NCBI GenBank assembly: GCA_903834665.1
Contig: CAILJY010000078.1
Span: 1-33,650, forward strand
Direction of reading: 5' to 3'
DNA: 33,650 nt
Origin: an uncultured bacterium
GTDB lineage: Bacteria > Patescibacteriota > Minisyncoccia > Phycocordibacterales > UBA9973
The notes beneath the pieces are model-generated. The model searched no databases. It was not told the DNA's origin and saw nothing but the letters and a program-made list of their open reading frames with translations. Below, in pieces: positions 10,141-17,442 of this stretch; position 1 is the first letter of the stretch, and each line of letters opens with the position of its first letter. The position numbers were made by a program, and so were the translations under genes.

Positions 10141-11355
10141 ATGCTTAACCATAAATTAAAATTTCATGAATTAATAATACTTTCTCTTAGAACTTTTAAA
10201 ACTAAGCCACAGAGAGCTTTTTTGACGATTATGGGCATGTCAGTAGGTATTGCAACAGTTCTTCTTTTGGTTTCGTTGGGTTATGGTTTCCAATATATTT
10301 TGATAGGGAAGTTGATGACAACAGAAGATTCACTTGTTACTATGGAAGTTTCTTATCCTTCAGAAAGTAATTTATTAATTAAAAAAGATACCTTAGATCT
10401 TTTAAAAAATTCATTAGATGTAGCAGAAGTTAGTCCTATAGCTGAATTCCCGGGAGAGATTAGAATAGATGGAACGACAGGAGGTCTCTTGATTGATACT
10501 CGTATTGTTGAACCTTCTTATTTTAGGCTTGCAGGTTTATTGCCAGACATAGGAACAATCCCCACTGAAGAAAATCCAGGGTTGGTATCTTCTAGTCAAA
10601 TGCTTGTTCCTATTAACTTAACTGTAGATGAATCATCTTTAAATAAATTACTTAATTTTAAAATATTTTATCAAGATCAAATAAGCATGGTTGCAGATGA
10701 AGCCGATTCTACTGCTCCAGTTCCTATTAAAGGAATTATAACTGACGATTCTATTTCTCCTACGGCAATTATTTTTAATAACACTCTTTCCAAAGAGCCA
10801 CCTTTTTATAGTAAAGCTTTAGTTAAAGCTCAAAGTATTGAAGTTATAGAAAAGCTTCGAGATAGACTTTTAGGAGAAGGATATTTAGTTTCTGCTCGTA
10901 TTGATTTGGTGAATCAAGCTCGTAAGATAACAAATATAATTACTATTATATTAGGAGTTTTTGGAGTTACAGCTTTAGTTGTTTCAGCGATTGGAATGTT
11001 TAATACAATGCTTGTCGGTTTCCTTGAACGTATATATGAAGTTGGTATTTTAAAATCATTAGGAGCAACAGATAGTGATGTTAGAAATTTATTTTTAGTT
11101 GAAGCTTCAATCATGGGATTTCTAGGAGGAGCAGGGGGGATATTAATTGGATTTGGTATTGGTAAAATTTTAAACTATGTTTTGAGTTTGGTGGCAACTA
11201 GATTCGGAGGGAAAGCAATCGATTTATTTGTCTCACCAATTTGGTTTATCTTCCTTATTTTAGGATTTTCAATAGTTATTGGTTTCGTTTCTGGATGGTG
11301 GCCAGCCCACCGTGCCGCCGGACTTTCTCCTAAAGAGGCCTTCACTAAAAAATAA
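10141..11355 (+). CDS. ABC transporter permease, MacB/FtsX family
   Basis: The 404-residue protein has the MacB layout: a short cytoplasmic N-terminus, membrane helix 1 (about 26-50), a large extracytoplasmic domain (about 55-258), then three helices (about 263-293, 320-345, 366-388). Family hallmarks are 'ERIYEVGILKSLGAT' after helix 2 and 'PAHRAAGLSPKEA' at the C-terminus, which couple to the ATPase. It is the partner of the ATPase encoded 9 bp upstream. By family knowledge such complexes move lipoproteins, peptides or other envelope substrates, or transmit a signal across the membrane; the substrate here is unknown. The order receiver domain-ATPase-permease suggests regulated envelope activity. 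Confidence 0.92.
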   Translation: MLNHKLKFHELIILSLRTFKTKPQRAFLTIMGMSVGIATVLLLVSLGYGFQYILIGKLMTTEDSLVTMEVSYPSESNLLIKKDTLDLLKNSLDVAEVSPIAEFPGEIRIDGTTGGLLIDTRIVEPSYFRLAGLLPDIGTIPTEENPGLVSSSQMLVPINLTVDESSLNKLLNFKIFYQDQISMVADEADSTAPVPIKGIITDDSISPTAIIFNNTLSKEPPFYSKALVKAQSIEVIEKLRDRLLGEGYLVSARIDLVNQARKITNIITIILGVFGVTALVVSAIGMFNTMLVGFLERIYEVGILKSLGATDSDVRNLFLVEASIMGFLGGAGGILIGFGIGKILNYVLSLVATRFGGKAIDLFVSPIWFIFLILGFSIVIGFVSGWWPAHRAAGLSPKEAFTKK

Positions 11356-11378
11356 AAATATTTATTATCATATATTTT

Positions 11379-11407
11379 CCCAGATAGGCCTTAAGGGCCT
11401 ATCTGGG
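11379..11407. terminator. Terminator hairpin between convergent genes
   Basis: A perfect 12-bp stem, CCCAGATAGGCC / GGCCTATCTGGG, with a 5-nt loop lies 23 bp after the permease stop. It is one of the few G+C-rich stretches nearby. No clean T-tract flanks it on either strand. Confidence 0.6.
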
Positions 11408-11429
11408 TGTAAAGAACAATTTTATAATT

Positions 11430-11457
11430 TTACATCTACGCTATAGCTGAGATGTAA
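11430..11457 (-). terminator. Near-palindromic terminator of the cysteine-rich gene
   Basis: A 28-bp near-palindrome (two mismatched pairs) is centred on GCTATAGC and abuts the stop codon of the minus-strand cysteine-rich gene. It is clearly related to the 38-bp palindrome at 27546-27583, which overlaps the stop of another member of the same protein family. Confidence 0.55.
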
Positions 11458-13245
11458 TTAATATACTTCTTGCTGATAACACTTCTCACAATACACTATC
11501 TCAGGTCTTTCTGGAGAGTATGATGTGTCAAATTCGTTTTGACATTTTTCTTTTCCATGAGAATGTTCAATAGTATTACTATACTTACTATTTGATGAAT
11601 GATCTCCACTACAACAACACTGTCTTTTATAGAGTTTACTTTTATTTCTTTGAGAAATGCGTTCTTTGTGACGACAATCAACACAATAACGTGGAATTGG
11701 TAATTTGCTATACCTTAAAAATTGTAATTCATTAGGAATTATTTTATAGGCACGTTTACATTTATCACAAGAAATAATCTCTTTTAAAATATCGTCAGAT
11801 ACATCTATTATATCGTCAGATATATTGATAGAATTTATTGAGACAGTATATTCATTTTTAGGAACCTCATACCAATTAGCACCATAAGATAGTATTTCTT
11901 CTTTTGATAAAGGAAATTGTTCAGGAGTTATTGTATCATTGTATGCAAACGGAGAGAATTCGGGTGGGAAAAACTCACCATATTTATAAACTCTACCCTT
12001 ACTATCTATATATGGCATATCATTCATATGTTTACGTATTTCATCTCTCAATTTATAAAATTCTTCTTTATTGTATTTTTTATTTAAAATAACATAATCT
12101 CCACTGTTAACACTAACACTTCCAAAAATATGATTAGCCTTTTTACCACAAAACATACTATATTCAAAATCTATTCCTCCATCCCAACACTCAAAAGAAA
12201 AACGTACCTGTGAGGAATTCCAACCACAAGTCATGCTCTCATATATCTGTTCACTATTATAACCACTTACAGTCGCATCAAAACAGTCTTTACTCCCTGG
12301 TGTTTGGCTATAATGCACATATTTTAAATCCTCTCCTCCTCTAATTAAGTAACTATTTCTAACATTCTTAGAATTTGATATATATTCACCTAGGCAATTA
12401 TAATTTTTAACTCCCTGAGTATATTTTACAGGAAAATTTAACCAAAAATTATTAGCTTTTTCTTTTATTTCCTTAAGGTTAGACCATTTTGATATATTTA
12501 AAGATTTTATTTTTTCATTATATTTTTCTTTAGATAGTTGTTCATTAAAATAACAATAGGATTTATTCCTTAAATTTACACAACCAAAACAATTAGAACA
12601 TCCGGTACAATTCTTAGAAAAATAAACAGATACACATTCGTCACATTGTGATGAAAAATGAGTATCAAAACATTTATTTAACCAAAATGATTCATAACAT
12701 CTTTCTGATGAGGTTATATGAGAATTATCAAAACAATTTTTACAAAAATCTATAGCATTACCGTAAGCTGAATCCTCATCAGTTGATGCATTAAAAATTA
12801 AATAACAATTCTTTAAATTATCAGCATTGCCAGAATAATCGCTTTTTACCATGTTTGTAGCATCTAATTGACGGTGTGGAACTTTTAAACTCAATTCATG
12901 AAGTTGAAATAGAAAGGGTTTTGATCTATCAAAATCTATTCCATAAGAAAATGGATCCCAATTATCGCTAAACCAATAACTGTCTTCATATATTGGGAAT
13001 TTAGCTTCGGGAGGGAAAAGAGCAAGTATCGGGTTGCCAGTAACACCATCTACATTTCTAAAAAGTTTTCTCTCATTACGGAAAAGACATCTTCTTTGGA
13101 ATCTACATTCCGAACACCAAGTGGGTGCTGGTATTTTATATTTAGCAGAAATTGAAATTTTCTCATAGAATAGAAAATCATCCGGCTCGATGATAAATTT
13201 AAGTTTGCAATTCTGACATATTCTAGTTTCTTCTTTATATTCCAT
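11458..13245 (-). CDS. Cysteine-rich double-zinc-ribbon protein, paralog 1
   Basis: The start is placed at the ATG at 13245 ('MEYKEETRICQNCK') because the paralogs begin within a few residues of their first CxxC. The longer frame to 13290 would begin inside a 44-bp palindrome. The 595-residue product has about 32 cysteines. The N-terminal ribbon is 'CQNCKLKF..(FYEK)..WCSECR'. A 'YWFSDNWDPFSYGIDFD' segment follows, then a Cys/Asn/Ser-rich central region with recurring 'NC..CFGC.NLRNKSYC' motifs and a 'GRVYKYGEFFPPE' block. The C-terminal ribbon is 'CDKCKRAYKI..YCVDCRHKER', and the end reads 'SYSPERPEIVYCEKCYQ'. The ribbons resemble the 'probable zinc-ribbon' (zf-trcl) type, and the centre looks like a beta-solenoid. 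No signal peptide is visible and the function is unknown. Near the C-terminus it carries an insertion with 'TIEHSHGKEKC' absent from paralogs 3 and 4. Confidence 0.8.
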   Translation of the reverse strand: MEYKEETRICQNCKLKFIIEPDDFLFYEKISISAKYKIPAPTWCSECRFQRRCLFRNERKLFRNVDGVTGNPILALFPPEAKFPIYEDSYWFSDNWDPFSYGIDFDRSKPFLFQLHELSLKVPHRQLDATNMVKSDYSGNADNLKNCYLIFNASTDEDSAYGNAIDFCKNCFDNSHITSSERCYESFWLNKCFDTHFSSQCDECVSVYFSKNCTGCSNCFGCVNLRNKSYCYFNEQLSKEKYNEKIKSLNISKWSNLKEIKEKANNFWLNFPVKYTQGVKNYNCLGEYISNSKNVRNSYLIRGGEDLKYVHYSQTPGSKDCFDATVSGYNSEQIYESMTCGWNSSQVRFSFECWDGGIDFEYSMFCGKKANHIFGSVSVNSGDYVILNKKYNKEEFYKLRDEIRKHMNDMPYIDSKGRVYKYGEFFPPEFSPFAYNDTITPEQFPLSKEEILSYGANWYEVPKNEYTVSINSINISDDIIDVSDDILKEIISCDKCKRAYKIIPNELQFLRYSKLPIPRYCVDCRHKERISQRNKSKLYKRQCCCSGDHSSNSKYSNTIEHSHGKEKCQNEFDTSYSPERPEIVYCEKCYQQEVY

Positions 13246-13250
13246 ATTTT

Positions 13251-13294
13251 TAATTTGGTACAAACTCTGCACGTGCAGAGTTTGTACCAAATTA
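13251..13294 (-). terminator. 44-bp perfect palindrome between two cysteine-rich genes
   Basis: Every base pairs about the centre GCACGTGC at 13269-13276. It begins 9 bp after the stop of the upstream minus-strand gene (ending at 13304) and ends 5 bp before the start of the downstream one (13245). It therefore fills nearly all of the 58-bp gap and could act as a terminator or attenuator between the two. Confidence 0.65.
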
Positions 13295-13303
13295 TTTATT
13301 TAA

Positions 13304-15025
13304 TTAATATACTTCATTTTGATAACACTTCTCACAATACACTATCTCAGGTCTATCTGGTGCATAAGAAGTTTCAAAGGTGTTTGTACATCCTTCTTTC
13401 ATACAAGAGCGATGCCACAATTTCATAGGGTTTCTTTGAGATAAGCGTTCATAGTGTCTACAGTTAGGACAAAGATGTGGTAATGGTAGATTCATTCGTT
13501 TATAGAAAGATAGTTCTTCAGGGATGATCCTGAAGGCTTCTGTACACTGTTGATTGCATTCTCCCTTATGATCACATTCTATTATTTTGGTGGTTATATC
13601 ATCATTTACATCATTAATATCATCTGGTATGTCTTTACTATATATATCTATATTGTAATTACGTTCTTCTTTGTCTTTCCACTTATATCCTTGTTCTATG
13701 GCTTGTTCTTTGTTTAATGGAAAATATTCTTGAGCTACTGTCTCATTGTAAGCAAATGGGGATAATTCACTTGGGAAGAATTCTCCGTATTTGTATACTC
13801 TACCACAACTGTCTATGTAGGGCTGATCTGACATATGTTTGATGATTTTGGGGACTAGTTCTTCGTATTGTTCCTTGGTGTATTGTTTATTGAGGATGCA
13901 GTATTGTTTGGAATTGAGTCCGACACAACCAAAGAGATTTCTGGAATTAGACACGCAACTATAAATAAAAGAAGAGTCTGATGTATTACTAATCGCGACT
14001 CCAAATTTTGTATTACTGGCTGATCCTGGTCCATTACATTCATAACAGAGTTCAGGACTAGTAGCAGTAGTAATATCATAATTATCTGAGCCTCCTCCTT
14101 TTAAGAAACGCCAAACATATTTTGAATTATTTGTTTCATAAATATCAAATGAATTATGACAATTATGAGAATGTTCAATACTGTTACCAGAAACATCTTT
14201 AGAGTTTGTGATATCAGCAAATTTTCTAATTGATTTTAATAATTTGTTTTTATAAATACCTTTTATTTTTTCGAGATTAATAAATGAATTTAATTTTAAA
14301 GATTTTATTTTTTCAAAGTATTCTTCTTTTGTGTATTTTTCATTAAAAATATAATACTGTTTATTTCTTAGATTCCAACAACCAAAACAATTTGAACAAT
14401 TTTTACAATTATATAAAAACATAGAATCAATACAGATACTTGCTTTTATACTCAAATAAACATTAAAACAATTATTACAATCAATGCATTCATATAATAA
14501 ATCACTATTACGTGAAGAAAGTAAGTCTAAAGAATTTTTACAATCATTTATACCATCTGAGTAACAGCAATTTTCATTTCTATTTGCAGAAAAGACAAGA
14601 TAACAATTTTTTGAGTCAATCGTCATATTAGTGTAATCACTATTTATCATATTTATTCCACCAACATTAGGAAGTGGTACTTCTTTAAAGAGATCAAAAA
14701 ATTGGATAAAAAATGGTTTAGAAAAATCATAATCTTTTCCGTAAACTAAAGGATCAAACTTATCAGACCACCAAAATTCTTTATCTGACACTTTTAGATC
14801 TTTATCGTTAGAATAGACGGAAATAACCTTTTCACTATGACCTTCTATTGAACAATTAGTTTTATATAGATTTCTAACATTTCTCCAAATCATTCTTCTT
14901 ATCATTCTACATTCCGGGCAAAAGGTTGGAGGGGGGACTTTGATTTTTTCATAGAAAGAGAAATCATTAGGCTCAATAATGAAATCATTCTTACAATTCT
15001 GGCATATTCTAGTTTCGGGATTCAT
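13304..15025 (-). CDS. Cysteine-rich double-zinc-ribbon protein, paralog 2
   Basis: The 573-residue product has about 33 cysteines. The N-terminal ribbon is 'CQNCKNDF..FYEK..FCPECR', followed by a 'WWSDKFDPLVYGKDYDFSKP' segment. The central repeat-rich part includes 'NCKNCSNCFGCWNLRNK' and 'NLFGCVGLNSKQYCILNK'. The block 'GRVYKYGEFFPSELSPFAYN' comes next, then the C-terminal ribbon 'LCPNCRHYERLSQRN', and the end is 'YAPDRPEIVYCEKCYQNEVY'. The start at 15025 is supported by a TATAAT box 6 nt upstream. It lies head to tail with paralog 1. Both ends match the zf-trcl-like ribbon pattern. Asn-Cys rungs spaced about 20-25 residues apart in the centre suggest a right-handed beta-helix. No enzyme motif, signal peptide or membrane helix is seen, so no function is assigned. 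Confidence 0.82.
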   Translation of the reverse strand: MNPETRICQNCKNDFIIEPNDFSFYEKIKVPPPTFCPECRMIRRMIWRNVRNLYKTNCSIEGHSEKVISVYSNDKDLKVSDKEFWWSDKFDPLVYGKDYDFSKPFFIQFFDLFKEVPLPNVGGINMINSDYTNMTIDSKNCYLVFSANRNENCCYSDGINDCKNSLDLLSSRNSDLLYECIDCNNCFNVYLSIKASICIDSMFLYNCKNCSNCFGCWNLRNKQYYIFNEKYTKEEYFEKIKSLKLNSFINLEKIKGIYKNKLLKSIRKFADITNSKDVSGNSIEHSHNCHNSFDIYETNNSKYVWRFLKGGGSDNYDITTATSPELCYECNGPGSASNTKFGVAISNTSDSSFIYSCVSNSRNLFGCVGLNSKQYCILNKQYTKEQYEELVPKIIKHMSDQPYIDSCGRVYKYGEFFPSELSPFAYNETVAQEYFPLNKEQAIEQGYKWKDKEERNYNIDIYSKDIPDDINDVNDDITTKIIECDHKGECNQQCTEAFRIIPEELSFYKRMNLPLPHLCPNCRHYERLSQRNPMKLWHRSCMKEGCTNTFETSYAPDRPEIVYCEKCYQNEVY

Positions 15026-15031
15026 GGGGTA

Positions 15032-15037
15032 ATTATA
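15032..15037 (-). promoter_or_regulatory. -10 box (TATAAT) for cysteine-rich paralog 2
   Basis: On the minus strand TATAAT ends 6 nt before the ATG at 15025, so the transcript would begin at or next to the start codon. A matching -35 is not obvious. Confidence 0.5.
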
Positions 15038-15122
15038 ACAAAAAAAATTAAAATGCTACAGGACTCTCGGTCAAACAAGACCGCGAGTACATATTATGGT
15101 GTTAAGTCTATATTTATATAGC

Positions 15123-15145
15123 AAAAAACAGCACGAAGGTGCTGT
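15123..15145 (-). terminator. Rho-independent terminator of the small unknown gene
   Basis: On the minus strand a 7-bp stem ACAGCAC / GTGCTGT with loop CTTC is followed by six T's, 23 bp after the TAG of the gene at 15169-15519. The same hairpin with a one-base loop change recurs behind tRNA-Ala. Confidence 0.8.
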
Positions 15146-15168
15146 CTTTCTTAATATTATTAGTTTGG

Positions 15169-15519
15169 CTAAAGTAAAAGTTGTTCATTAAGGAAACCTT
15201 TACCTTTTTTTCTTAAAGAATCAGGATAATGTTTAATTAATAATAATTTACATTTTTTACTATTAATAACATCCTGATATTCTTCTTCTTCAAGAGCGTC
15301 TAATTGACGGGTTGATTCTTTTGGGAACACCATGTCAAACATATTTTCATAATCAAAAAATAAACGCCCTATCCATGAATCAAGAGTCTCTCCATAGATA
15401 AGACAAAGATGAGGTATAGGATAAATAGGTTTTCCCAACCCCAAACCATGAGTTGCGGTTATTGCCATTTTAAAACAAAAATTAACCCCAATAAATTCTA
15501 TTCTGTCCTTGGCTGTCAT
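15169..15519 (-). CDS. Hypothetical protein, 116 aa
   Basis: I do not recognise this protein. It is soluble-looking, with no signal peptide or membrane helix, and has an acidic stretch ('LDALEEEEYQDV', about residues 74-85) followed by a basic C-terminus. It begins 'MTAKDRIEFIGV' and ends in TAG, and a strong T-tracted terminator follows 23 bp later, which supports a real transcription unit. Support is otherwise only an open frame of moderate length, so a decayed or truncated gene is possible. It sits in a region with no other protein gene between 15026 and 16042, beside tRNA-Ala and the structured segment. Confidence 0.5.
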   Translation of the reverse strand: MTAKDRIEFIGVNFCFKMAITATHGLGLGKPIYPIPHLCLIYGETLDSWIGRLFFDYENMFDMVFPKESTRQLDALEEEEYQDVINSKKCKLLLIKHYPDSLRKKGKGFLNEQLLL

Positions 15520-15609
15520 AAAAATTATTTTAAATTATTTTTTTATCACATTATCACTTCTAATACCCAGTGTCAATTACTGATATACGCAAAAATCATT
15601 ATCAAATAA

Positions 15610-15615
15610 TATTAT
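15610..15615 (+). promoter_or_regulatory. Possible -10 box (TATTAT) of the structured segment
   Basis: TATTAT lies 5 nt before the 5' side of the closing helix that begins at 15621. The -35 region is poor, so this is only suggestive. Confidence 0.25.
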
Positions 15616-15620
15616 TTTAA

Positions 15621-15882
15621 GCAGTGGGGACTACAGGACTCTTCCATTACATGGACAGTATACCTTTCGTATTTTCTATAATTATTAAATTCCAGAAAAT
15701 ATACTCAAGGTCTTCTCGTCCTGTACGAAAAGTAAAGAGGTTTGGAGTCTAATTGTGGTCAGGAATATTTTTGTTGTCGCCACAACAAAAATTTCACGAC
15801 CCTGGCTCATTAGTTTCGTCTGGTAACGAAACATAACTCCGCCTTCCACAGCTAAAAAACAGCACGCAGGTGCTGTTTTCTT
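15621..15882 (+). ncRNA. Candidate structured non-coding RNA (unidentified)
   Basis: This 262-nt gene-free stretch folds into a closed multi-hairpin layout by eye. A closing helix pairs 15621-15629 with 15844-15852 (GTGGGG with UUCCAC plus GC/GC, one mismatch). Hairpins lie at 15643-15655, 15657-15705, 15712-15732, 15767-15792 (11 bp, loop CGCC) and 15813-15832 (7 bp, loop CTGGTA), and then the A-tract/T-tract hairpin at 15854-15882. The strand is uncertain: the closing helix uses G.U pairs on plus (A.C on minus), while the 15712-15732 hairpin is fully paired only on minus. I looked for the conserved cores of tmRNA, RNase P RNA, SRP RNA and rRNA and found none. Confidence 0.4.
15854..15882 (-). 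terminator. Rho-independent terminator of tRNA-Ala
   Basis: On the minus strand, 8 nt after the tRNA, AAACAGCAC pairs with GTGCTGTTT around loop CTGC and runs into six T's. On the plus strand the same hairpin ends in TTTTCTT, so it could also end a transcript of the structured segment. Confidence 0.8.
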
Positions 15883-15889
15883 AACGCTG

Positions 15890-15962
15890 TGGACCCTACA
15901 GGACTCGAACCTGCCACCCCCTCATTGCAAATGAGGTGCTCTACCAGATGAGCTAAGGGCCC
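15890..15962 (-). tRNA. tRNA-Ala (anticodon UGC)
   Basis: The minus strand folds as a 73-nt cloverleaf. The acceptor stem is GGGCCCT / AGGGTCC with the alanine identity pair G3.U70. The anticodon stem CCTCA / TGAGG encloses loop TTTGCAA (anticodon TGC). The T-arm is CAGG-TTCGAGT-CCTG and the discriminator is A. CCA is not encoded; CAGC follows instead. A T-tracted terminator lies directly downstream. Confidence 0.95.
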
Positions 15963-16042
15963 ATGACAATTAATAATTACTAATTAAGAATTAATAATTA
16001 AGATATTCATATATTACTATATTTATATTTTTTTGCAATAGT

Positions 16043-17389
16043 CTAAAACATTGAAATTATTGCGGCGATTGCTGTGATACTCATCAGTACTGTCGTTACC
16101 CATCCTATTATTTTTGTTGTTAATGAATTTTTAAATTCTCCCATAATTTTTTTACTACTACTTATTTTCACAATAAATACAAGTATTACAGGAGCGATAA
16201 TCCCATTGGCAATAGCGGAATATAAAAGAGCCTTTATTGGATCGATACCAATAAAATTAATTAAGATACCAATAATTATTGAGACAGCTATAACTCCATA
16301 GAAAGCATGAGCAGTTTTAAATTTACGATATAGACCTTCTTTCCACCCGAAACTTTCAGTTATTGCATATGCGGCAGATCCTGCAAGTACAGGGATTGCC
16401 AATAATCCTGTACCAATAATTCCTATTGCAAAAAGAAGAAATGCCCATGATCCAGCAAGAGGTTGTAATGCTCGAGCGGCATCAGCGGCTGTTTCGATAT
16501 TTGTAATTCCATTTGCAAAAAGAGTGTGTGAACATACTGCGATTATAAAAAACATTACAAGATTAGATAGAAACATTCCAACCCATATATCTATCCGCAT
16601 TTCTTTTATTTCAGCATGATTTGTATTTTTACGAGAGAGAATAGTTTTTTTACCCATTGATATTTCTTCTTCTATTTCTTGCGAAGTCTGCCAAAAAAAC
16701 AAGTAAGGGGATATGGTTGTTCCTAGAATCCCCGTAATGAGAAGGATTTGGCTCTTAGAGAGGGTAATTTGGGGTATAAATCCATCTTTCAATAATAAAA
16801 GCCAATCCATGTTTATAATCAATCCTGTTACAATATATGCGAAAACAGCAATAACTAACCACTTAAGATATTTTGTATATATTCTGTATGGGACAATTAT
16901 TTCTAACAGTAATCCAGCTAACCCCGTAAAAATAACTAAAAATATAAAAGAAAATTTTGGAGCAAGGAGTTGAATAGCTTTTGCCATCGCTCCTAAGTCT
17001 GCTCCGATATTTAGAGTATTAGCAAAAAATAAAAGTATAGTACAAACATAAAGTATCTTCTTAGAATAATTGTGTTTTATATTAGAGGCTAAACCACGAC
17101 CAGTAACAAGAGCAATTCGAGCACACATTTCTTGCACCGTTGCTACAAGTGGATATACCCAAGCAGCCATCCAAATTAAACCATTACCGTACTGAGCACC
17201 AGCTTGTGAGTAAGTTGTAATTCCAGAAGGGTCGTCATCAGCTGCCCCGGTTATAATTCCGGGTCCGAGTTTTTTTAAATAGTTTTCTCCTTCTTTAATT
17301 AAATTTTCTCTTTTATTAATTTCGGGAGGCGGAAAAGATTGAACTTGTGGTATTGTTTCTAAAGGGGATATTGTTTCTTCTTCGTTCAT
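16043..17389 (-). CDS. Nramp-family (SLC11) divalent-metal transporter with atypical metal site
   Basis: The 448-residue protein has a 40-residue hydrophilic N-terminus and about 11 membrane helices. The helix 1 motif, canonically DPGN, reads D53-P54-S55-G56 in 'GAADDDPSGITTYSQAGAQ', which retains the metal-binding Asp. The helix 6 motif, canonically containing MPH, reads 'GTTISPYLFFWQ' with S227-P228-Y229, so the manganese/iron-selective Met is absent. In the SLC11 family, loss of that Met and of the helix 1 Asn is known in Nramp-related magnesium transporters, so the substrate may be Mg2+ rather than Mn2+/Fe2+; this is inference. It is transcribed divergently from the ATPase gene at 17443 and ends in TAG. 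Confidence 0.88.
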   Translation of the reverse strand: MNEEETISPLETIPQVQSFPPPEINKRENLIKEGENYLKKLGPGIITGAADDDPSGITTYSQAGAQYGNGLIWMAAWVYPLVATVQEMCARIALVTGRGLASNIKHNYSKKILYVCTILLFFANTLNIGADLGAMAKAIQLLAPKFSFIFLVIFTGLAGLLLEIIVPYRIYTKYLKWLVIAVFAYIVTGLIINMDWLLLLKDGFIPQITLSKSQILLITGILGTTISPYLFFWQTSQEIEEEISMGKKTILSRKNTNHAEIKEMRIDIWVGMFLSNLVMFFIIAVCSHTLFANGITNIETAADAARALQPLAGSWAFLLFAIGIIGTGLLAIPVLAGSAAYAITESFGWKEGLYRKFKTAHAFYGVIAVSIIIGILINFIGIDPIKALLYSAIANGIIAPVILVFIVKISSSKKIMGEFKNSLTTKIIGWVTTVLMSITAIAAIISMF

Positions 17390-17398
17390 GATAAATCT

Positions 17399-17427
17399 AT
17401 TATACTTTTTATTATAATTTGATACAA
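17399..17427 (-). promoter_or_regulatory. Promoter of the Nramp-family gene (TTGTAT-17-TATAAT)
   Basis: On the minus strand TTGTAT (17427-17422) and TATAAT (17404-17399) are separated by 17 bp. The ATG at 17389 begins 9 nt after the -10, so the leader would be only a few bases. The divergent ATPase gene must share this 53-bp gap (a plus-strand TACAAT lies at 17423-17428). Confidence 0.6.
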
Positions 17428-17442
17428 TGTATAAGTAACATT

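Noticed and set aside
11557-11572. A 16-bp identity (ATGAGAATGTTCAATA) with 14165-14180 in the neighbouring paralog, encoding an 'EHSH' motif at different places in the two proteins.
   Set aside because: It is too short to call a transposed element; it may reflect conversion between paralogs.
13246-13290. N-terminal extension of cysteine-rich paralog 1 starting at 13290.
   Set aside because: It would be encoded by the 44-bp palindrome, and none of the three paralogs has such an extension; all start within a few residues of the first CxxC.
15409-15609. A 66-codon plus-strand open frame.
   Set aside because: It is mostly antisense to the 116-residue gene and ends in low-complexity A+T sequence; no start signal or family resemblance is seen.
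15708-15722. Minus-strand GGACGAGAAGACC resembles a conserved segment of 23S rRNA domain V.
   Set aside because: None of the neighbouring conserved 23S segments are present and the surrounding sequence folds differently, so this is treated as a chance match.
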